A stretch of 53,156 bases of DNA, from NCBI RefSeq assembly GCF_900110925.1, contig NZ_FOFP01000024.1, positions 1 to 53,156 of the forward strand. The letters run 5' to 3'. Within the stretch, counting starts at the first letter, position 1. The number at the start of each line of letters is the position of its first letter. A program made the position numbers and the translations under genes. This DNA comes from Pseudomonas cuatrocienegasensis. Lineage in GTDB: Bacteria; Pseudomonadota; Gammaproteobacteria; Pseudomonadales; Pseudomonadaceae. This document shows, piece by piece, positions 1-8,160 of this stretch. The notes beneath the pieces were generated by a model. That model made no database searches and was not told where the DNA came from. It was given only the letters and a program-made list of their open reading frames with translations.

Positions 1-2
1 CG

Positions 3-335
3 GGTCTGATCGCTCACTCGGATCGCGGCAGCCAATACGCCAGCGCGAGCTATAGAGCACTGTTGGCCAGAAACGATATGCAGCAGAGCATGAGTCGTAA
101 AGGTAACTGCTGGGATAACTCAGTGATGGAGCGCTTCTTCCTGAGCTTGAAAATGGAGCGGGTATGGCGGCGCGATTATGCCAACCATGCCGAAGCGACA
201 CGCGACATCACTGAATATATCGTTGGGTTTTACAATAACGAGCGACTGCATTCGAAACTGGGATATCTGCCACCGACCGTTTACGAACAAACGATGGCGT
301 CGGAACGACCTATCGAGGTGTCCGGGATTAGTTGA
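3..335 (+). CDS. IS3-family transposase OrfB (DDE integrase), C-terminal fragment
   Basis: This is the catalytic-domain end of an IS3-group transposase. The frame is open from base 3 and reads GLIAHSDRGSQYAS, the part of the rve/integrase core holding the second catalytic Asp (HSDRGSQY). It continues through SRKGNCWDNSVMERFF and the family's ending around FYNNERLHSKLGYLPP. The last catalytic Glu is the E of NSVMERFF. The N-terminal two thirds, with the first Asp, lie upstream of the window. The stop TGA at 333-335 overlaps the terminal inverted repeat, as is usual in IS3. A TTG at 63 is only an internal codon. Confidence 0.92.
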   Translation, partial: GLIAHSDRGSQYASASYRALLARNDMQQSMSRKGNCWDNSVMERFFLSLKMERVWRRDYANHAEATRDITEYIVGFYNNERLHSKLGYLPPTVYEQTMASERPIEVSGIS

Positions 336-343
336 CCACTACA
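308..343. repeat. IS3 right terminal inverted repeat (IRR)
   Basis: Read on the minus strand this 36-base end begins TGTAGTGGTC, then 7 variable bases, then CCCGGACACCTCGATAGGT. The same outer 10 and inner 19 bases occur at 52801-52836. The terminal TG...CA is typical of IS3. Confidence 0.85.
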
Positions 344-621
344 CTGATCAAAACTGTCCATTTTCCTTAATCCATTCCTAAAGTTGGTGGAGCGGCTCGC
401 AGCGCGGTCAGATAACTGGCTAGTTGGCGTTCCGAAAAGAGTGAGTGTGCCGCGTATGGCTTACACCTGCACTCCTCACTACATCACTTTTCCGCTTATC
501 CCCCCCACTTTATCTTCGGATGAGGTTGGGTTGGAACGCATCGGCTAGGGAGTTAGCTGAAGCCCTTGATTTGCCTAGGCTAGCAAGAGGAAGCGCGGAT
601 TGGATAGGATTATTTCAGGCA
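344..621. other. Non-coding stretch between the IS end and the ppa terminator
   Basis: About 280 bases hold no convincing gene. Short open frames have no ribosome binding site or recognisable product, and base composition is less GC-rich than the neighbouring housekeeping genes. I see nothing structural apart from the terminator that follows. It may be a remnant of whatever was interrupted by the IS. Confidence 0.5.
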
Positions 622-650
622 TAAAAAAACCGGCTTGTGGCCGGTTTTTA
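622..650 (-). terminator. Rho-independent terminator of ppa
   Basis: An AAACCGGC/GCCGGTTT-type stem with a short loop lies 16 bases beyond the ppa stop. On the minus strand the stem is followed by a run of T residues (and by A residues on the other side, so it could act both ways). Confidence 0.85.
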
Positions 651-665
651 GGGGGATGCCTCAGC

Positions 666-1193
666 TTATTTTTGGTAAGCCGCGGCTGCCTTATTAATCA
701 GGTTGCGGGCCTCATCGGCGCCGGCCCAACCTTCAACTTTGACCCACTTACCCTTTTCGAGGTCTTTGTAGTTCTCGAAGAAGTGCTTGATCTGCTCGAT
801 CAGCAGCGGCGGCAGGTCGGTGTATTCCTGTACGTCTTTGTACAGCACGCTCAGTTTGTCGTGCGGTACAGCAACCAGCTTGGCGTCGCCGCCGGCTTCG
901 TCGCTCATCAGCAGTACACCGACCGGGCGGGCACGGATGACCGAGCCAGGGGCGACCGGGTAGGGGGTCACGACCAGCACGTCGAGGGGGTCGCCGTCGT
1001 CCGCCAGGGTGTGCGGGATAAAGCCGTAGTTGGCCGGGTAGAACATGGGGGTGGCCATAAACCGGTCGACCATCAGGCAATCGGTGTCGTGATCGATCTC
1101 GTATTTGATCGGCGCGTGGTTGGCCGGGATTTCGATGGCGACGTAGATGTCGTTCGGCAGATCTTTGCCGGCTGGAATCTTGCTGTAGCTCAT
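666..1193 (-). CDS. ppa: Inorganic pyrophosphatase (family I, soluble)
   Basis: This cytoplasmic, Mg-dependent enzyme hydrolyses pyrophosphate to two phosphates and so pulls forward nucleic-acid, protein and lipid synthesis. The 175-residue product has the usual length of bacterial family I enzymes. It shows the signature D-G-D-P-L-D at residues 66-71, whose three Asp bind metal, preceded by the conserved FYPANYGFIP at 51-60. The start ATG at 1191-1193 gives the expected N-terminus MSYSKIPAG. The gene is monocistronic: its own terminator lies just downstream (622-650) and the next gene is separated by 66 bases. Nothing is unusual. Confidence 0.97.
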   Translation of the reverse strand: MSYSKIPAGKDLPNDIYVAIEIPANHAPIKYEIDHDTDCLMVDRFMATPMFYPANYGFIPHTLADDGDPLDVLVVTPYPVAPGSVIRARPVGVLLMSDEAGGDAKLVAVPHDKLSVLYKDVQEYTDLPPLLIEQIKHFFENYKDLEKGKWVKVEGWAGADEARNLINKAAAAYQK

Positions 1194-1259
1194 GGGGCGA
1201 CTCCCTGGTGGGCCAAAAAAGTGGCGCGATTATAGGCACATTCCCCAGGCTTTACCATG

Positions 1260-2099
1260 CTAGCCATTGGTCGCGGATTGCCCGTCATTCGGTGGTGTGC
1301 GGTAGTCAGGGTGGGCCGCGAGCAGGCCTTGCAGTCGCGTGTGCGGGTCCTGGCGGTAGAACAGCGCGAGCTGCGCGTACACCGCGGGGAAGGCTTCGGC
1401 CAGCAGGTCCGGGGCGCTGAAGAAGTATTCGCTGGTCACGGCAAAGAACTCGGCCGGGTTTTCTGCGGCATAAGGGTCGATGGCGGTTTCGGCGTCGGGG
1501 TTGGCATCCAGGGTGGCGTTGAGCTGATCAAAGGCGCTCTGCATGGCTTGCGCCCAGTCGCCGACGCGCATGTTGTTGTGCAGCGGCGGCAGGCCGTTGG
1601 CGTCGCCATTGAGCATATCGAGCTTGTGCGCCAGTTCATGGATCACCAGGTTGTAACCGTCCCAGCCGCCACTGGCACGTACGCCTGGCCAGGCGAGAAT
1701 CACCGGGCCTTGCTGCCAGGCCTCGCCGCTGTGTTCGCCGTCCCATTCGTGTTCCACGCCGCTGGCGTCGCGGTGGCGCTGTGGGCTGATGAAGTCATCG
1801 GGGTAGAGGATGAGTTCATGAAAGCCCTGGTACCAGTTGAGTTCGTCGAGTTGCAGCAGTGGCAGTTCGGCCTGGACCGCGAGGATCAAACGCTCGCTGA
1901 AGTCGAGTTCGACACCGGGCAGGGCGCTGATGTGCTTGGCGTGCACAAACAGTTGGGCGCGCTCGCGCAGGCGCTGCAGATCCGCTTCGGCAAGACCGTC
2001 AAGAATCGGCAGGGCCTGGCGGACCGCCTGCCAGGTGGCGGCGTCGACAGGATGGCGAGCGAGGATGCGCTGGCGGCGCCAGGCATGAAACGACCACAT
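1260..2099 (-). CDS. mtfA: MtfA-like zinc-dependent peptidase (M90 family)
   Basis: The protein carries the metalloprotease motif HELAH and downstream acidic residues (ENPAEFFAVTSEYFF) that match the MtfA/YeeI family. In E. coli MtfA is a cytosolic aminopeptidase that binds the regulator Mlc and so affects the glucose PTS; whether that partner exists here is unknown. I chose the start MWSFHAWRRQ (ATG at 2097-2099, about 279 residues), because family members begin near this point. The frame stays open to an ATG at 2172-2174, which would add a Pro/Cys-rich 25-residue extension; neither start has a clear Shine-Dalgarno sequence. It diverges from the kinase-like gene at 2220. Confidence 0.88.
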   Translation of the reverse strand: MWSFHAWRRQRILARHPVDAATWQAVRQALPILDGLAEADLQRLRERAQLFVHAKHISALPGVELDFSERLILAVQAELPLLQLDELNWYQGFHELILYPDDFISPQRHRDASGVEHEWDGEHSGEAWQQGPVILAWPGVRASGGWDGYNLVIHELAHKLDMLNGDANGLPPLHNNMRVGDWAQAMQSAFDQLNATLDANPDAETAIDPYAAENPAEFFAVTSEYFFSAPDLLAEAFPAVYAQLALFYRQDPHTRLQGLLAAHPDYRTPPNDGQSATNG

Positions 2100-2219
2100 G
2101 GGGCAGGGACTCGGGCGGTTGGGCAGGCCACCATAAGGGCAGCTGTCGGGCCGGGCAAGATCAGGAGTAGGCATAAAGGCTGCAACGAGGCAGGTATCTG
2201 CTTTTACGAGGGGCTGCTT

Positions 2220-3803
2220 ATGTCGACCGACCGCCTATCCCGGTTGTCCGCCTGTCTGGCCCACGGACAGGGCCTCGACCTGCCCGGCCAGGCTGCACGG
2301 GTGCGGGTGCAGTGGCTGCCTGGGCGCGAGGGACGCGGCCCGTTGTTGCTGGTTGCGCTCTTGTGGGCCCGGGAATGCGCTGATGTGGTGCGGGTTGTCG
2401 AGCGGCACCTGGATGCACTGTTTGCCGATTTCGCCTGCACCCCCTCGAACTGGAGCGAGGCGCAGGCCGCCCGTCAGGTGCTGGCCGCGCTCAACCAGCA
2501 GCTCCATGCCCAGGGTGAAGCGGGACGTGGATCACCGTTGGTGGGCGCCGGGCTGCTGCTGGTGCAGGAGGGCGAAGCGCAGTTTCTCCAGGCTGGCGCG
2601 ATTGGCCTGTTGCGCTATCACGGCGGCAGCTTGCAGAGCCTTGCCGGGCGCGAAGACCTGGCCCTCGGGCAGCAGGCCGAACTGGCGCTGGTGCAGCACA
2701 GCCTGCCGCTGAGTGCCGGGCAGGTGCTGGTGATGGCGCCACAGCCGTTGTTTGGCGTGGTCGACCTGACACAGTTGGGCAGTGCCTGTCAGGTGGTAAC
2801 CGAAGAGGGGCTGGATGCGCTGCTCGCCCCCTTGCTGCGCGCGCCCGGTGCGGTGGCAGCGTTGCTGCTGCAGATGGAGGCGCAGGCATTACCCTTGTCG
2901 CCACTCACCTGGCCGCCTGTAGAGGCGCCGATAGTAGGACAAGTGCTCGATGGCTGGACCCTGACCGCCGCGTGCGGCTTCGGCCCTCCGGGGCGGGTAT
3001 TTCGTGCGCAGGATGCTGGGGGCCGTGAGGCCTTGTTGTGGCTGAGCGAAAAACCGGCGGATGACGCCTTCTGGCAACACGAGTGGGCGATGCGTCGCAG
3101 CCGTGCACGCGCCCTTGCGCCAGTGCTCTCCAGCAGCCAGCCGCGCTGCCATGCCATGCACCTGTTCCAGGCGCCGCCAGCGGGCGTGCGTAGCCTGGCG
3201 AGCTGGCGCGCCGCCCGTGAGACAGTGGATGCCGCGCGGGTGCTGGCGCTGCTGGATCAGGCCATCGAGGCCGTGCGTGCGCTGCAACGACGTGGCATGC
3301 AAGGCTTGCTGCTGGCGCCGCGCAGCCTGTTGGTCAGCGAGACCGGGCAGCTGTGGCTGTTCCCTGAGCAGGCGCTGCTGTTGCCTGGCGTGCCGCCGCA
3401 AACGGCAGTGGCCGAGCTATTGCCACTGGCGCCTGAGGCGCGCGAGGGACGCCTGGTGGATGGCCGCGCCGACCAGTTCGCCCTGGCTGCGCTGGTGTAC
3501 TGGCTGCTGTGTGGGCAATGGCCGGAAATCGCCCGGCCCGAGGGCGGGCGTGCCAGTCGCTATGTGCCGCTGAGCAACTTTACCCGGCGCCTGCCGCCGG
3601 GCTGGGATGGCGTATTGGCGCGGGCCCTGGCGCCGCAGCCAGAGGCACGCTTTGCCGCACTCTCGGAGTTTCGCCTGGCTTTGCAGAGCCCGGCACCGCG
3701 CACCCTGCAGCCGAGCGTGCGACGCGAACCCTGGCGGCTGGCACTGCTCGGTGTGCTGATGGTGCAGTTGGGGGTTGGGTTGCTCCTTAGTTTGGGGAGC
3801 TGA
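2220..3803 (+). CDS. PP2C-like / protein-kinase-like fusion, catalytic residues missing, C-terminal membrane anchor
   Basis: The 527-residue protein has the layout of Pseudomonas bifunctional Ser/Thr phosphatase-kinases: an N-terminal PP2C-like half (about 1-235), a kinase-like half (about 240-490) beginning GQVLDGWTLTAACGFGPPGR, and a final transmembrane helix (about 505-525). The active sites look dead. The PP2C Asp motifs (DGxG-like, GDSRxYR) are absent, with GAIGLLRYHGG where the second would be. The kinase half lacks the HRDxxxxN loop (ALQRRGMQGLLLAPRSLLV in its place) and DFG, yet keeps the DQFALAALVYWLLCGQWP helix. The start ATG at 2220 has GAGGGG 6-7 bases upstream. The frame is open far upstream only because it is antisense to the mtfA-like gene. 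The role is probably scaffolding or regulatory, by inference. Confidence 0.75.
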   Translation: MSTDRLSRLSACLAHGQGLDLPGQAARVRVQWLPGREGRGPLLLVALLWARECADVVRVVERHLDALFADFACTPSNWSEAQAARQVLAALNQQLHAQGEAGRGSPLVGAGLLLVQEGEAQFLQAGAIGLLRYHGGSLQSLAGREDLALGQQAELALVQHSLPLSAGQVLVMAPQPLFGVVDLTQLGSACQVVTEEGLDALLAPLLRAPGAVAALLLQMEAQALPLSPLTWPPVEAPIVGQVLDGWTLTAACGFGPPGRVFRAQDAGGREALLWLSEKPADDAFWQHEWAMRRSRARALAPVLSSSQPRCHAMHLFQAPPAGVRSLASWRAARETVDAARVLALLDQAIEAVRALQRRGMQGLLLAPRSLLVSETGQLWLFPEQALLLPGVPPQTAVAELLPLAPEAREGRLVDGRADQFALAALVYWLLCGQWPEIARPEGGRASRYVPLSNFTRRLPPGWDGVLARALAPQPEARFAALSEFRLALQSPAPRTLQPSVRREPWRLALLGVLMVQLGVGLLLSLGS

Positions 3804-3809
3804 ACCGGC

Positions 3810-4265
3810 TTAATCGCTATTGATTGGCAGCACGTAGTTCTTGAACTGGTCGTCTTCGACGAAGCCGATCGACTCATAGACCTTCTGCGCCACCTCGTTG
3901 TCGCGGCTGGTGGCCACGCGCATGCGCACGGCATTGGTCTCCTTGGCCATCTTCTTCGCGGTCTGCAGCAGGCGGTCGGCGACCAACTGGCGGCGGGCAT
4001 CCTCGGCCACGTAGATGTCATTGAGGATCCACACGCGCTTGAGCGACAGCGACGAGTAGCTGGGGTAGAGCTGGCAGAAGCCCATCAGCTTGTCCTCGTC
4101 GTCGGCCAGGGCCAGATAGATCACTGACTCCTTGCGGCGCAGGCGCTTTTCCAGAAACTTGCGCGACGACTCGGGGAAGGGCAGCTCGCCGTAGAATTCG
4201 CGGTATTTAACGAACAGCGGGGTCAACAGGTCCAGGTGTTCCAGGGTGGCTGGGACGATACGCAT
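3810..4265 (-). CDS. GNAT-family N-acetyltransferase
   Basis: The 151-residue protein has the single-domain GNAT layout. An N-terminal MRIVPATLEHLDLL leads to a central beta-strand block (VWILNDIYVAEDARRQLVADRLLQ) where the acetyl-CoA pyrophosphate loop normally reads QxxGxG/A and here is degraded to ARRQLVA. It ends with NEVAQKVYESIGFVED, the usual C-terminal motif. The substrate cannot be told from sequence; the family includes acetylases of small amines and of protein N-termini. The gene is convergent with the kinase-like gene (6 bases apart) and divergent from mpl. Confidence 0.88.
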   Translation of the reverse strand: MRIVPATLEHLDLLTPLFVKYREFYGELPFPESSRKFLEKRLRRKESVIYLALADDEDKLMGFCQLYPSYSSLSLKRVWILNDIYVAEDARRQLVADRLLQTAKKMAKETNAVRMRVATSRDNEVAQKVYESIGFVEDDQFKNYVLPINSD

Positions 4266-4496
4266 GGCGAGCCTCGACGTCGAAGGATGGCGGCAATGGC
4301 AATGCAGGTGCTATGCCAGTGGTAGGCCGATGCTGCCTCAAAGCGATTGGAAAGTGCAATCTAGGCGCGCGTTTGATAATGCCTTCTACGGCTGGCCGCG
4401 TGCCACGGCAGCGCCGCCGCGGGGCGCTGTGGTAATCTGCGGCGAGTTTCAGCGGCCTTGTCACACGGCCCCTCCAGCCTGTTTGCGGAATTGTTC

Positions 4497-5852
4497 ATGC
4501 ACATTCATATCCTCGGCATTTGCGGCACCTTTATGGGCTCGCTGGCGGTTCTCGCCAAGGCCCTCGGTCACCGGGTCACCGGCTCCGATGCCAACGTCTA
4601 CCCCCCCATGAGCACCCAGCTCGAAGCCCAGGGCATCGAGTTGCTGCAAGGCTATGAGCCGGCGCACCTGCAGCCGGCGCCCGACCTTGTGGTGGTCGGC
4701 AATGCCATGAGCCGCGGCAACCCGGCTGTGGAGTACGTGCTCAACCAGGGGTTGCCCTATGTCAGCGGGCCGCAGTGGCTGGCCGACCATGTGCTGCAGG
4801 GCCGTTGGGTGTTGGCCGTGGCCGGCACCCATGGCAAGACCAGCAGCTCGAGCATGCTCGCCTGGGTGCTGGAGCACGCGGGCATGAGCCCGGGGTTTCT
4901 GATCGGTGGTGTGCCGCAGAATTTCGGTATTTCCGCGCGTCTGGGTGAGACGCCGTTTTTCGTGGTCGAGGCGGATGAGTACGACAGCGCGTTTTTCGAC
5001 AAGCGCAGCAAGTTCGTCCACTACCGCCCGCGCACCGCGATTTTGAATAACCTGGAGTTCGATCACGCGGATATTTTCCCGGATCTGGCGGCCATTGAGC
5101 GACAGTTCCACCATCTGGTGCGAACCGTGCCAGGTGACGGCCTGATTATCCATCCGGCACGCGAAGCCGCGCTGGTGCGGGTGATCGAGATGGGCTGCTG
5201 GACGCCGGTGCAGACCACCGGTGCCGACGGCCAGTGGCAGGCGCGCCTGCTCAGCGCCGATGGCTCGCGCTTCGAGGTGAGCTTTGCCGGCAAGGTCGAG
5301 GGCGTGGTGGCCTGGGAGCTGACCGGCCAGCACAACGTCGCCAATGCCCTGGCCGTGCTGGCCGCGGCGCGGCACGTTGGGGTGGTGCCGGCGCTGGGCA
5401 TCGAAGCGCTGGGCCGCTTTATCAATGCCAAACGTCGAATGGAGAAGGTCGCCGAGGTGCGTGGAGTGACGCTGTATGACGACTTCGCCCACCACCCGAC
5501 CGCCATCGCCACCACACTCGACGGCCTGCGCCAGCGCATCGGTGCGCATACCCGGCTGATTGCCATCGTCGAGCCGCGCTCCAACTCCATGAAGCTCGGT
5601 GCACACCGCGATGGCCTGGCCGAGTCGGTGCGCCAGGCTGATTCGGTGTACTGGTACGCGCCGCCGAACCTGGGCTGGGATCTGGCGGCCTGCGTCGCAG
5701 CCTCGCCGGTGCAGACCCAGGTCTGTGACTCCCTGGAGGCAATCATCGCCGGCGTCACCGCCGAGGCACAGCCCGGTACCCAGGTGGTGGTGATGAGCAA
5801 CGGCGGCTTTGGCGGCTTGCACGGCAAGCTCGCGGCCGCACTGAACAACTGA
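4497..5852 (+). CDS. mpl: UDP-N-acetylmuramate:L-alanyl-gamma-D-glutamyl-meso-diaminopimelate ligase
   Basis: Mpl recycles cell-wall tripeptide by ligating it directly to UDP-MurNAc in the cytoplasm. The 451-residue product has the three Mur-ligase domains: an N-terminal nucleotide-binding start MHIHILGICGTFMGSLA, the ATP loop GTHGKTSSSS near residue 108, the central metal-binding segment VVEADEYDSAFFDKRSKF, and the C-terminal YDDFAHHPTAI motif. The ATG at 4497 yields the family's N-terminus; a GTG or other start at 4458 would add non-conserved residues. ubiX follows 28 bases later, so the two are likely co-transcribed. Confidence 0.96.
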   Translation: MHIHILGICGTFMGSLAVLAKALGHRVTGSDANVYPPMSTQLEAQGIELLQGYEPAHLQPAPDLVVVGNAMSRGNPAVEYVLNQGLPYVSGPQWLADHVLQGRWVLAVAGTHGKTSSSSMLAWVLEHAGMSPGFLIGGVPQNFGISARLGETPFFVVEADEYDSAFFDKRSKFVHYRPRTAILNNLEFDHADIFPDLAAIERQFHHLVRTVPGDGLIIHPAREAALVRVIEMGCWTPVQTTGADGQWQARLLSADGSRFEVSFAGKVEGVVAWELTGQHNVANALAVLAAARHVGVVPALGIEALGRFINAKRRMEKVAEVRGVTLYDDFAHHPTAIATTLDGLRQRIGAHTRLIAIVEPRSNSMKLGAHRDGLAESVRQADSVYWYAPPNLGWDLAACVAASPVQTQVCDSLEAIIAGVTAEAQPGTQVVVMSNGGFGGLHGKLAAALNN

Positions 5853-5880
5853 GCCTAATCAGCGGCTGCAAGGAGTAGCA

Positions 5881-6513
5881 ATGAACGGTCCCGAACGCAT
5901 TACCCTGGCCATGACCGGTGCCTCTGGCGCGCAATACGGCCTGCGCCTGCTCGATTGCCTGGTGCGCGAGGACCGCGAGGTGCATTTTCTGATCTCCAAG
6001 GCCGCGCAGCTGGTGCTGGCCACCGAGACAGACGTGACCCTGCCGGCCAAGCCGCAGGCCATGCAGGCGTTTCTCAGCGAGTACACCGGCGCCGCGCCGG
6101 GGCAGATACGTGTGTACGGCAAGGAGGACTGGATGTCGCCGGTGGCCTCCGGCTCCGGCGCGCCCAGCGCCATGGTGGTGGTGCCGTGCAGCACCGGCAG
6201 CCTGTCGGCGATTGCCAGCGGTGCCTGCAACAACCTGATCGAGCGCGCCGCTGACGTCACGCTCAAGGAGCGCCGGCAGTTGATTCTGGTGCCGCGCGAG
6301 GCGCCGTTCTCCAGCATTCACCTGGAGAACATGCTCAAGCTGTCAAACATGGGCGCGATCATCCTGCCGGCGGCGCCGGGCTTTTACCATCAGCCGCAAA
6401 CCATCGATGACCTGATCGACTTCGTCGTCGCGCGCATCCTCAATTGCCTGGGCGTGCCCCAGGACATGCTGCCGCGCTGGGGCGAGCATCACCGGGTCAG
6501 TGGCGATGAATAA
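5881..6513 (+). CDS. ubiX: Flavin prenyltransferase UbiX
   Basis: UbiX joins dimethylallyl phosphate to FMN to make the prenylated flavin cofactor used by the decarboxylase UbiD in ubiquinone synthesis. The 210-residue protein starts with the FMN-binding TLAMTGASGAQYGLRLL. It contains the active-site stretch VVPCSTGSLSAIASGACNNLIERAADVTLKERR and ends with APGFYHQPQTIDDLIDFVVARILNCLG, all family hallmarks. A strong Shine-Dalgarno (AAGGAG) lies 5 bases before the ATG. The last codons overlap the start of the next small lipoprotein gene, which suggests translational coupling. UbiD is not in the window. Confidence 0.97.
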   Translation: MNGPERITLAMTGASGAQYGLRLLDCLVREDREVHFLISKAAQLVLATETDVTLPAKPQAMQAFLSEYTGAAPGQIRVYGKEDWMSPVASGSGAPSAMVVVPCSTGSLSAIASGACNNLIERAADVTLKERRQLILVPREAPFSSIHLENMLKLSNMGAIILPAAPGFYHQPQTIDDLIDFVVARILNCLGVPQDMLPRWGEHHRVSGDE

Positions 6514-6799
6514 GCCGCTGTGCTGGCTGGCCGTGCTGGCGCCGCTGCTGCTGGTCGGCTGCGCCAGCGTGCGCACCCTGGATGCCGCCAAACCCGGCGC
6601 CCCGGTGATCTACGCCGGCACCCGGCTGGACTGGTACAGCCTGCAGGGCGGCTGTTGCCCGCTGGAGCGCTTCGGCGCCGAGGCCCCGGCGTATCCCGCG
6701 CTGGACCTGCCGGCCAGTGCCCTGCTCGATACCCTGCTGTTGCCCTTCGCTCTGGCGGTCGAGCTGGGCGTGAGCCTGGGTGTCAGCGGCGGTCTTTAA
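6506..6799 (+). CDS. Small YceK/YidQ-like lipoprotein
   Basis: A 97-residue protein begins with a lipoprotein signal peptide: MNKPLCWLAVLAPLLL followed by the lipobox VGCAS with the acylated Cys at position 19. The mature part (VIYAGTRLDWYSL... LDLPASALLDTLLLPFALAVEL) resembles the YceK/YidQ DUF1375 family, whose function is unknown. The ATG at 6506 overlaps the end of ubiX by 8 bases. A GTG two codons earlier is a possible but less likely start. It is exported and membrane-anchored by inference; there is Ser next to the Cys, so the outer membrane is likely. Confidence 0.82.
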   Translation: MNKPLCWLAVLAPLLLVGCASVRTLDAAKPGAPVIYAGTRLDWYSLQGGCCPLERFGAEAPAYPALDLPASALLDTLLLPFALAVELGVSLGVSGGL

Positions 6800-7195
6800 G
6801 GCTATGTCCCCGTTCTGTGTGTTTCTCTTAGGCGCCACGCCTCGCGGCGAATAGCAGCCATTCAGCGGTCTATCTGATAGCCCCAAAAGCTTCGCGCCGG
6901 GGCGGCGCTCCTACCTGAGTCGCGTTTATAGCCGTCTTTAAATGCTGATTGGTGCGGGTAAAGCCACTGCCATGCTGCTATGCTGCGCGCCGCATTTTTC
7001 CCTCCCTCCGCATGCCCGGCGCCTCCAGCCGGGTGTGCTCGGGCATGAGCCGCGGCCCTGGGGCGCGGTCCCGCAGGCTGGCGTGGTCAAGGCGACACCC
7101 TTATCGGTCCTGCACACATCCGGCGGTTTGTCGGGTCGTTGGCCAGCGTTCTGGAGCAGACGCGACCGTTCTTCTCTGCACACGAGTACGGTCAC
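6800..7195. other. Intergenic region with a degenerate palindromic repeat and a structured leader
   Basis: About 396 bases separate the lipoprotein from the Stealth gene. At 6889-6914 lies a decayed copy of the GTAGGAGCG-type palindrome seen at 13333 and 25895 (ends CGGCGCTCCTAC). At 7011-7047 nested inverted repeats (CATGCCCG/CGGGCATG around CCCGGC/GCCGGG) could fold in the leader of the next mRNA. An in-frame open extension reaches a TTG at 7139 but has no family similarity. I see no separate gene. Confidence 0.55.
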
Positions 7196-8155
7196 ATGGC
7201 TGCATACCTGAACGCCACGGCTGCGTCTTTCGACGTGGTCATCACCTGGGTCGATGGCGCCGACCCGCTCTGGCGCGCCCGCCGCGCTGCGCACTGTGGC
7301 GAGATCGCCGCAGGTGTCACCCTGGCCACGGCCAATGTCGAAGGGCGCTTTCGCGATAACGGCGAACTGCACTACCTGCTGTGTTCGTTGCGGCGCTTCT
7401 GCCGCGATCTGCGCCGGGTGTTTCTGGTGACTGACGGCCAACGGCCCAGTTGGCTGGGGGACTTTCCCGAGGTAAGCGTGGTCGATCACAGCGATTTTAT
7501 TCCGGCCGAGCTGCTGCCGACGTTTTCTTCGCGCGCAATCGAGGCCTCCCTGCACCTTATTCCGGGCCTGAGCGAGCACTTTGTCGCGTTCAACGACGAT
7601 GTGTTTCTGATGCGCGAGGCCGGTTTTGCCGACTTCTTTGGCGTGCGCGGTTGCGTGGTCCACCTCACCGATGAGCCGCTGCCGCTGCAGGGCGATGTGC
7701 AGAGCCTGTCCGGGCATAACGATGCCTTCAACGCCCGGCAGTGGATGCGCCGCCACTACGGTCGTTCGACGGTCGAACGGGTGCTCGCCCACGCTCCGCG
7801 CGGGGTGCGGCGCAGTTGGATGAATGAGCTGGAGGCGGCGCATCCGGCGATCTTTCGCGAGGTGCGTGAAGAGAAGTTCCGCCGGGTGAGCGGCCAGAGC
7901 ATTCTGGCCAACCTGTACGGCGACTGGTGCCTGACCCTGGGTCGTGGCGAGGTGCGCGCTGACGAGTGCGCCTACCTGATGACCGATGATTTCGACACCG
8001 ATGCCGAGCAGGTCGGCGCCTTTATCGAGCAGCAGGTACTGGGGCGCAAGCTCAGCCTGTGCATCAATGACCAGGGTGACGACCGTGAGATCAGTGCCAC
8101 CCAGCGCATCATGCAGCGGGTCATGGACCAGGTGTTTGTGCGCCGCGTGGCCTAA
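7196..8155 (+). CDS. Stealth-family sugar-phosphate transferase (capsule-type phosphotransferase)
   Basis: All diagnostic Stealth blocks are visible in this 319-residue protein. CR1 is FDVVITWVDGADPLW (12-26). CR2 is RFRDNGELHY (51-60), LPTFSSRAIEASLHLIPGLSEHF (107-129) and FNDDVF (132-137). CR4 is CINDQGDD (289-296). Family members transfer hexose-1-phosphate to build phosphodiester-linked polysaccharides, as in meningococcal SacB and the phosphotransferase part of GlcNAc-1-P transferase. No capsule export or other glycan genes lie nearby, so the acceptor is unknown. The ATG at 7196 fits the short N-terminus usual before CR1; a TTG at 7139 is the alternative. It ends 5 bases from the convergent gene at 8161. 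Confidence 0.88.
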   Translation: MAAYLNATAASFDVVITWVDGADPLWRARRAAHCGEIAAGVTLATANVEGRFRDNGELHYLLCSLRRFCRDLRRVFLVTDGQRPSWLGDFPEVSVVDHSDFIPAELLPTFSSRAIEASLHLIPGLSEHFVAFNDDVFLMREAGFADFFGVRGCVVHLTDEPLPLQGDVQSLSGHNDAFNARQWMRRHYGRSTVERVLAHAPRGVRRSWMNELEAAHPAIFREVREEKFRRVSGQSILANLYGDWCLTLGRGEVRADECAYLMTDDFDTDAEQVGAFIEQQVLGRKLSLCINDQGDDREISATQRIMQRVMDQVFVRRVA

Positions 8156-8160
8156 GCCTC

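Larger units (their letters stand above)
1..343 (+). mobile_element. IS3-family insertion sequence, right (3') end, truncated by window start
   Basis: The first 343 bases are the 3' part of an IS3-family element: the end of the transposase OrfB frame followed within 8 bases by a terminal inverted repeat finishing in CCACTACA. The reverse complement of this end matches the left end of the element at 52801 (TGTAGTGGTC, a 7-base mismatched block, then 19 matching bases), so both window edges carry the same IS type in the same orientation. The left part lies outside the window. No target duplication can be tested because the other flank is not visible. Confidence 0.9.

Noticed and set aside
1257..2219. 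N-terminal extension of the kinase-like gene
   Set aside because: It lies wholly antisense to the MtfA-like peptidase, and a good Shine-Dalgarno marks the ATG at 2220.
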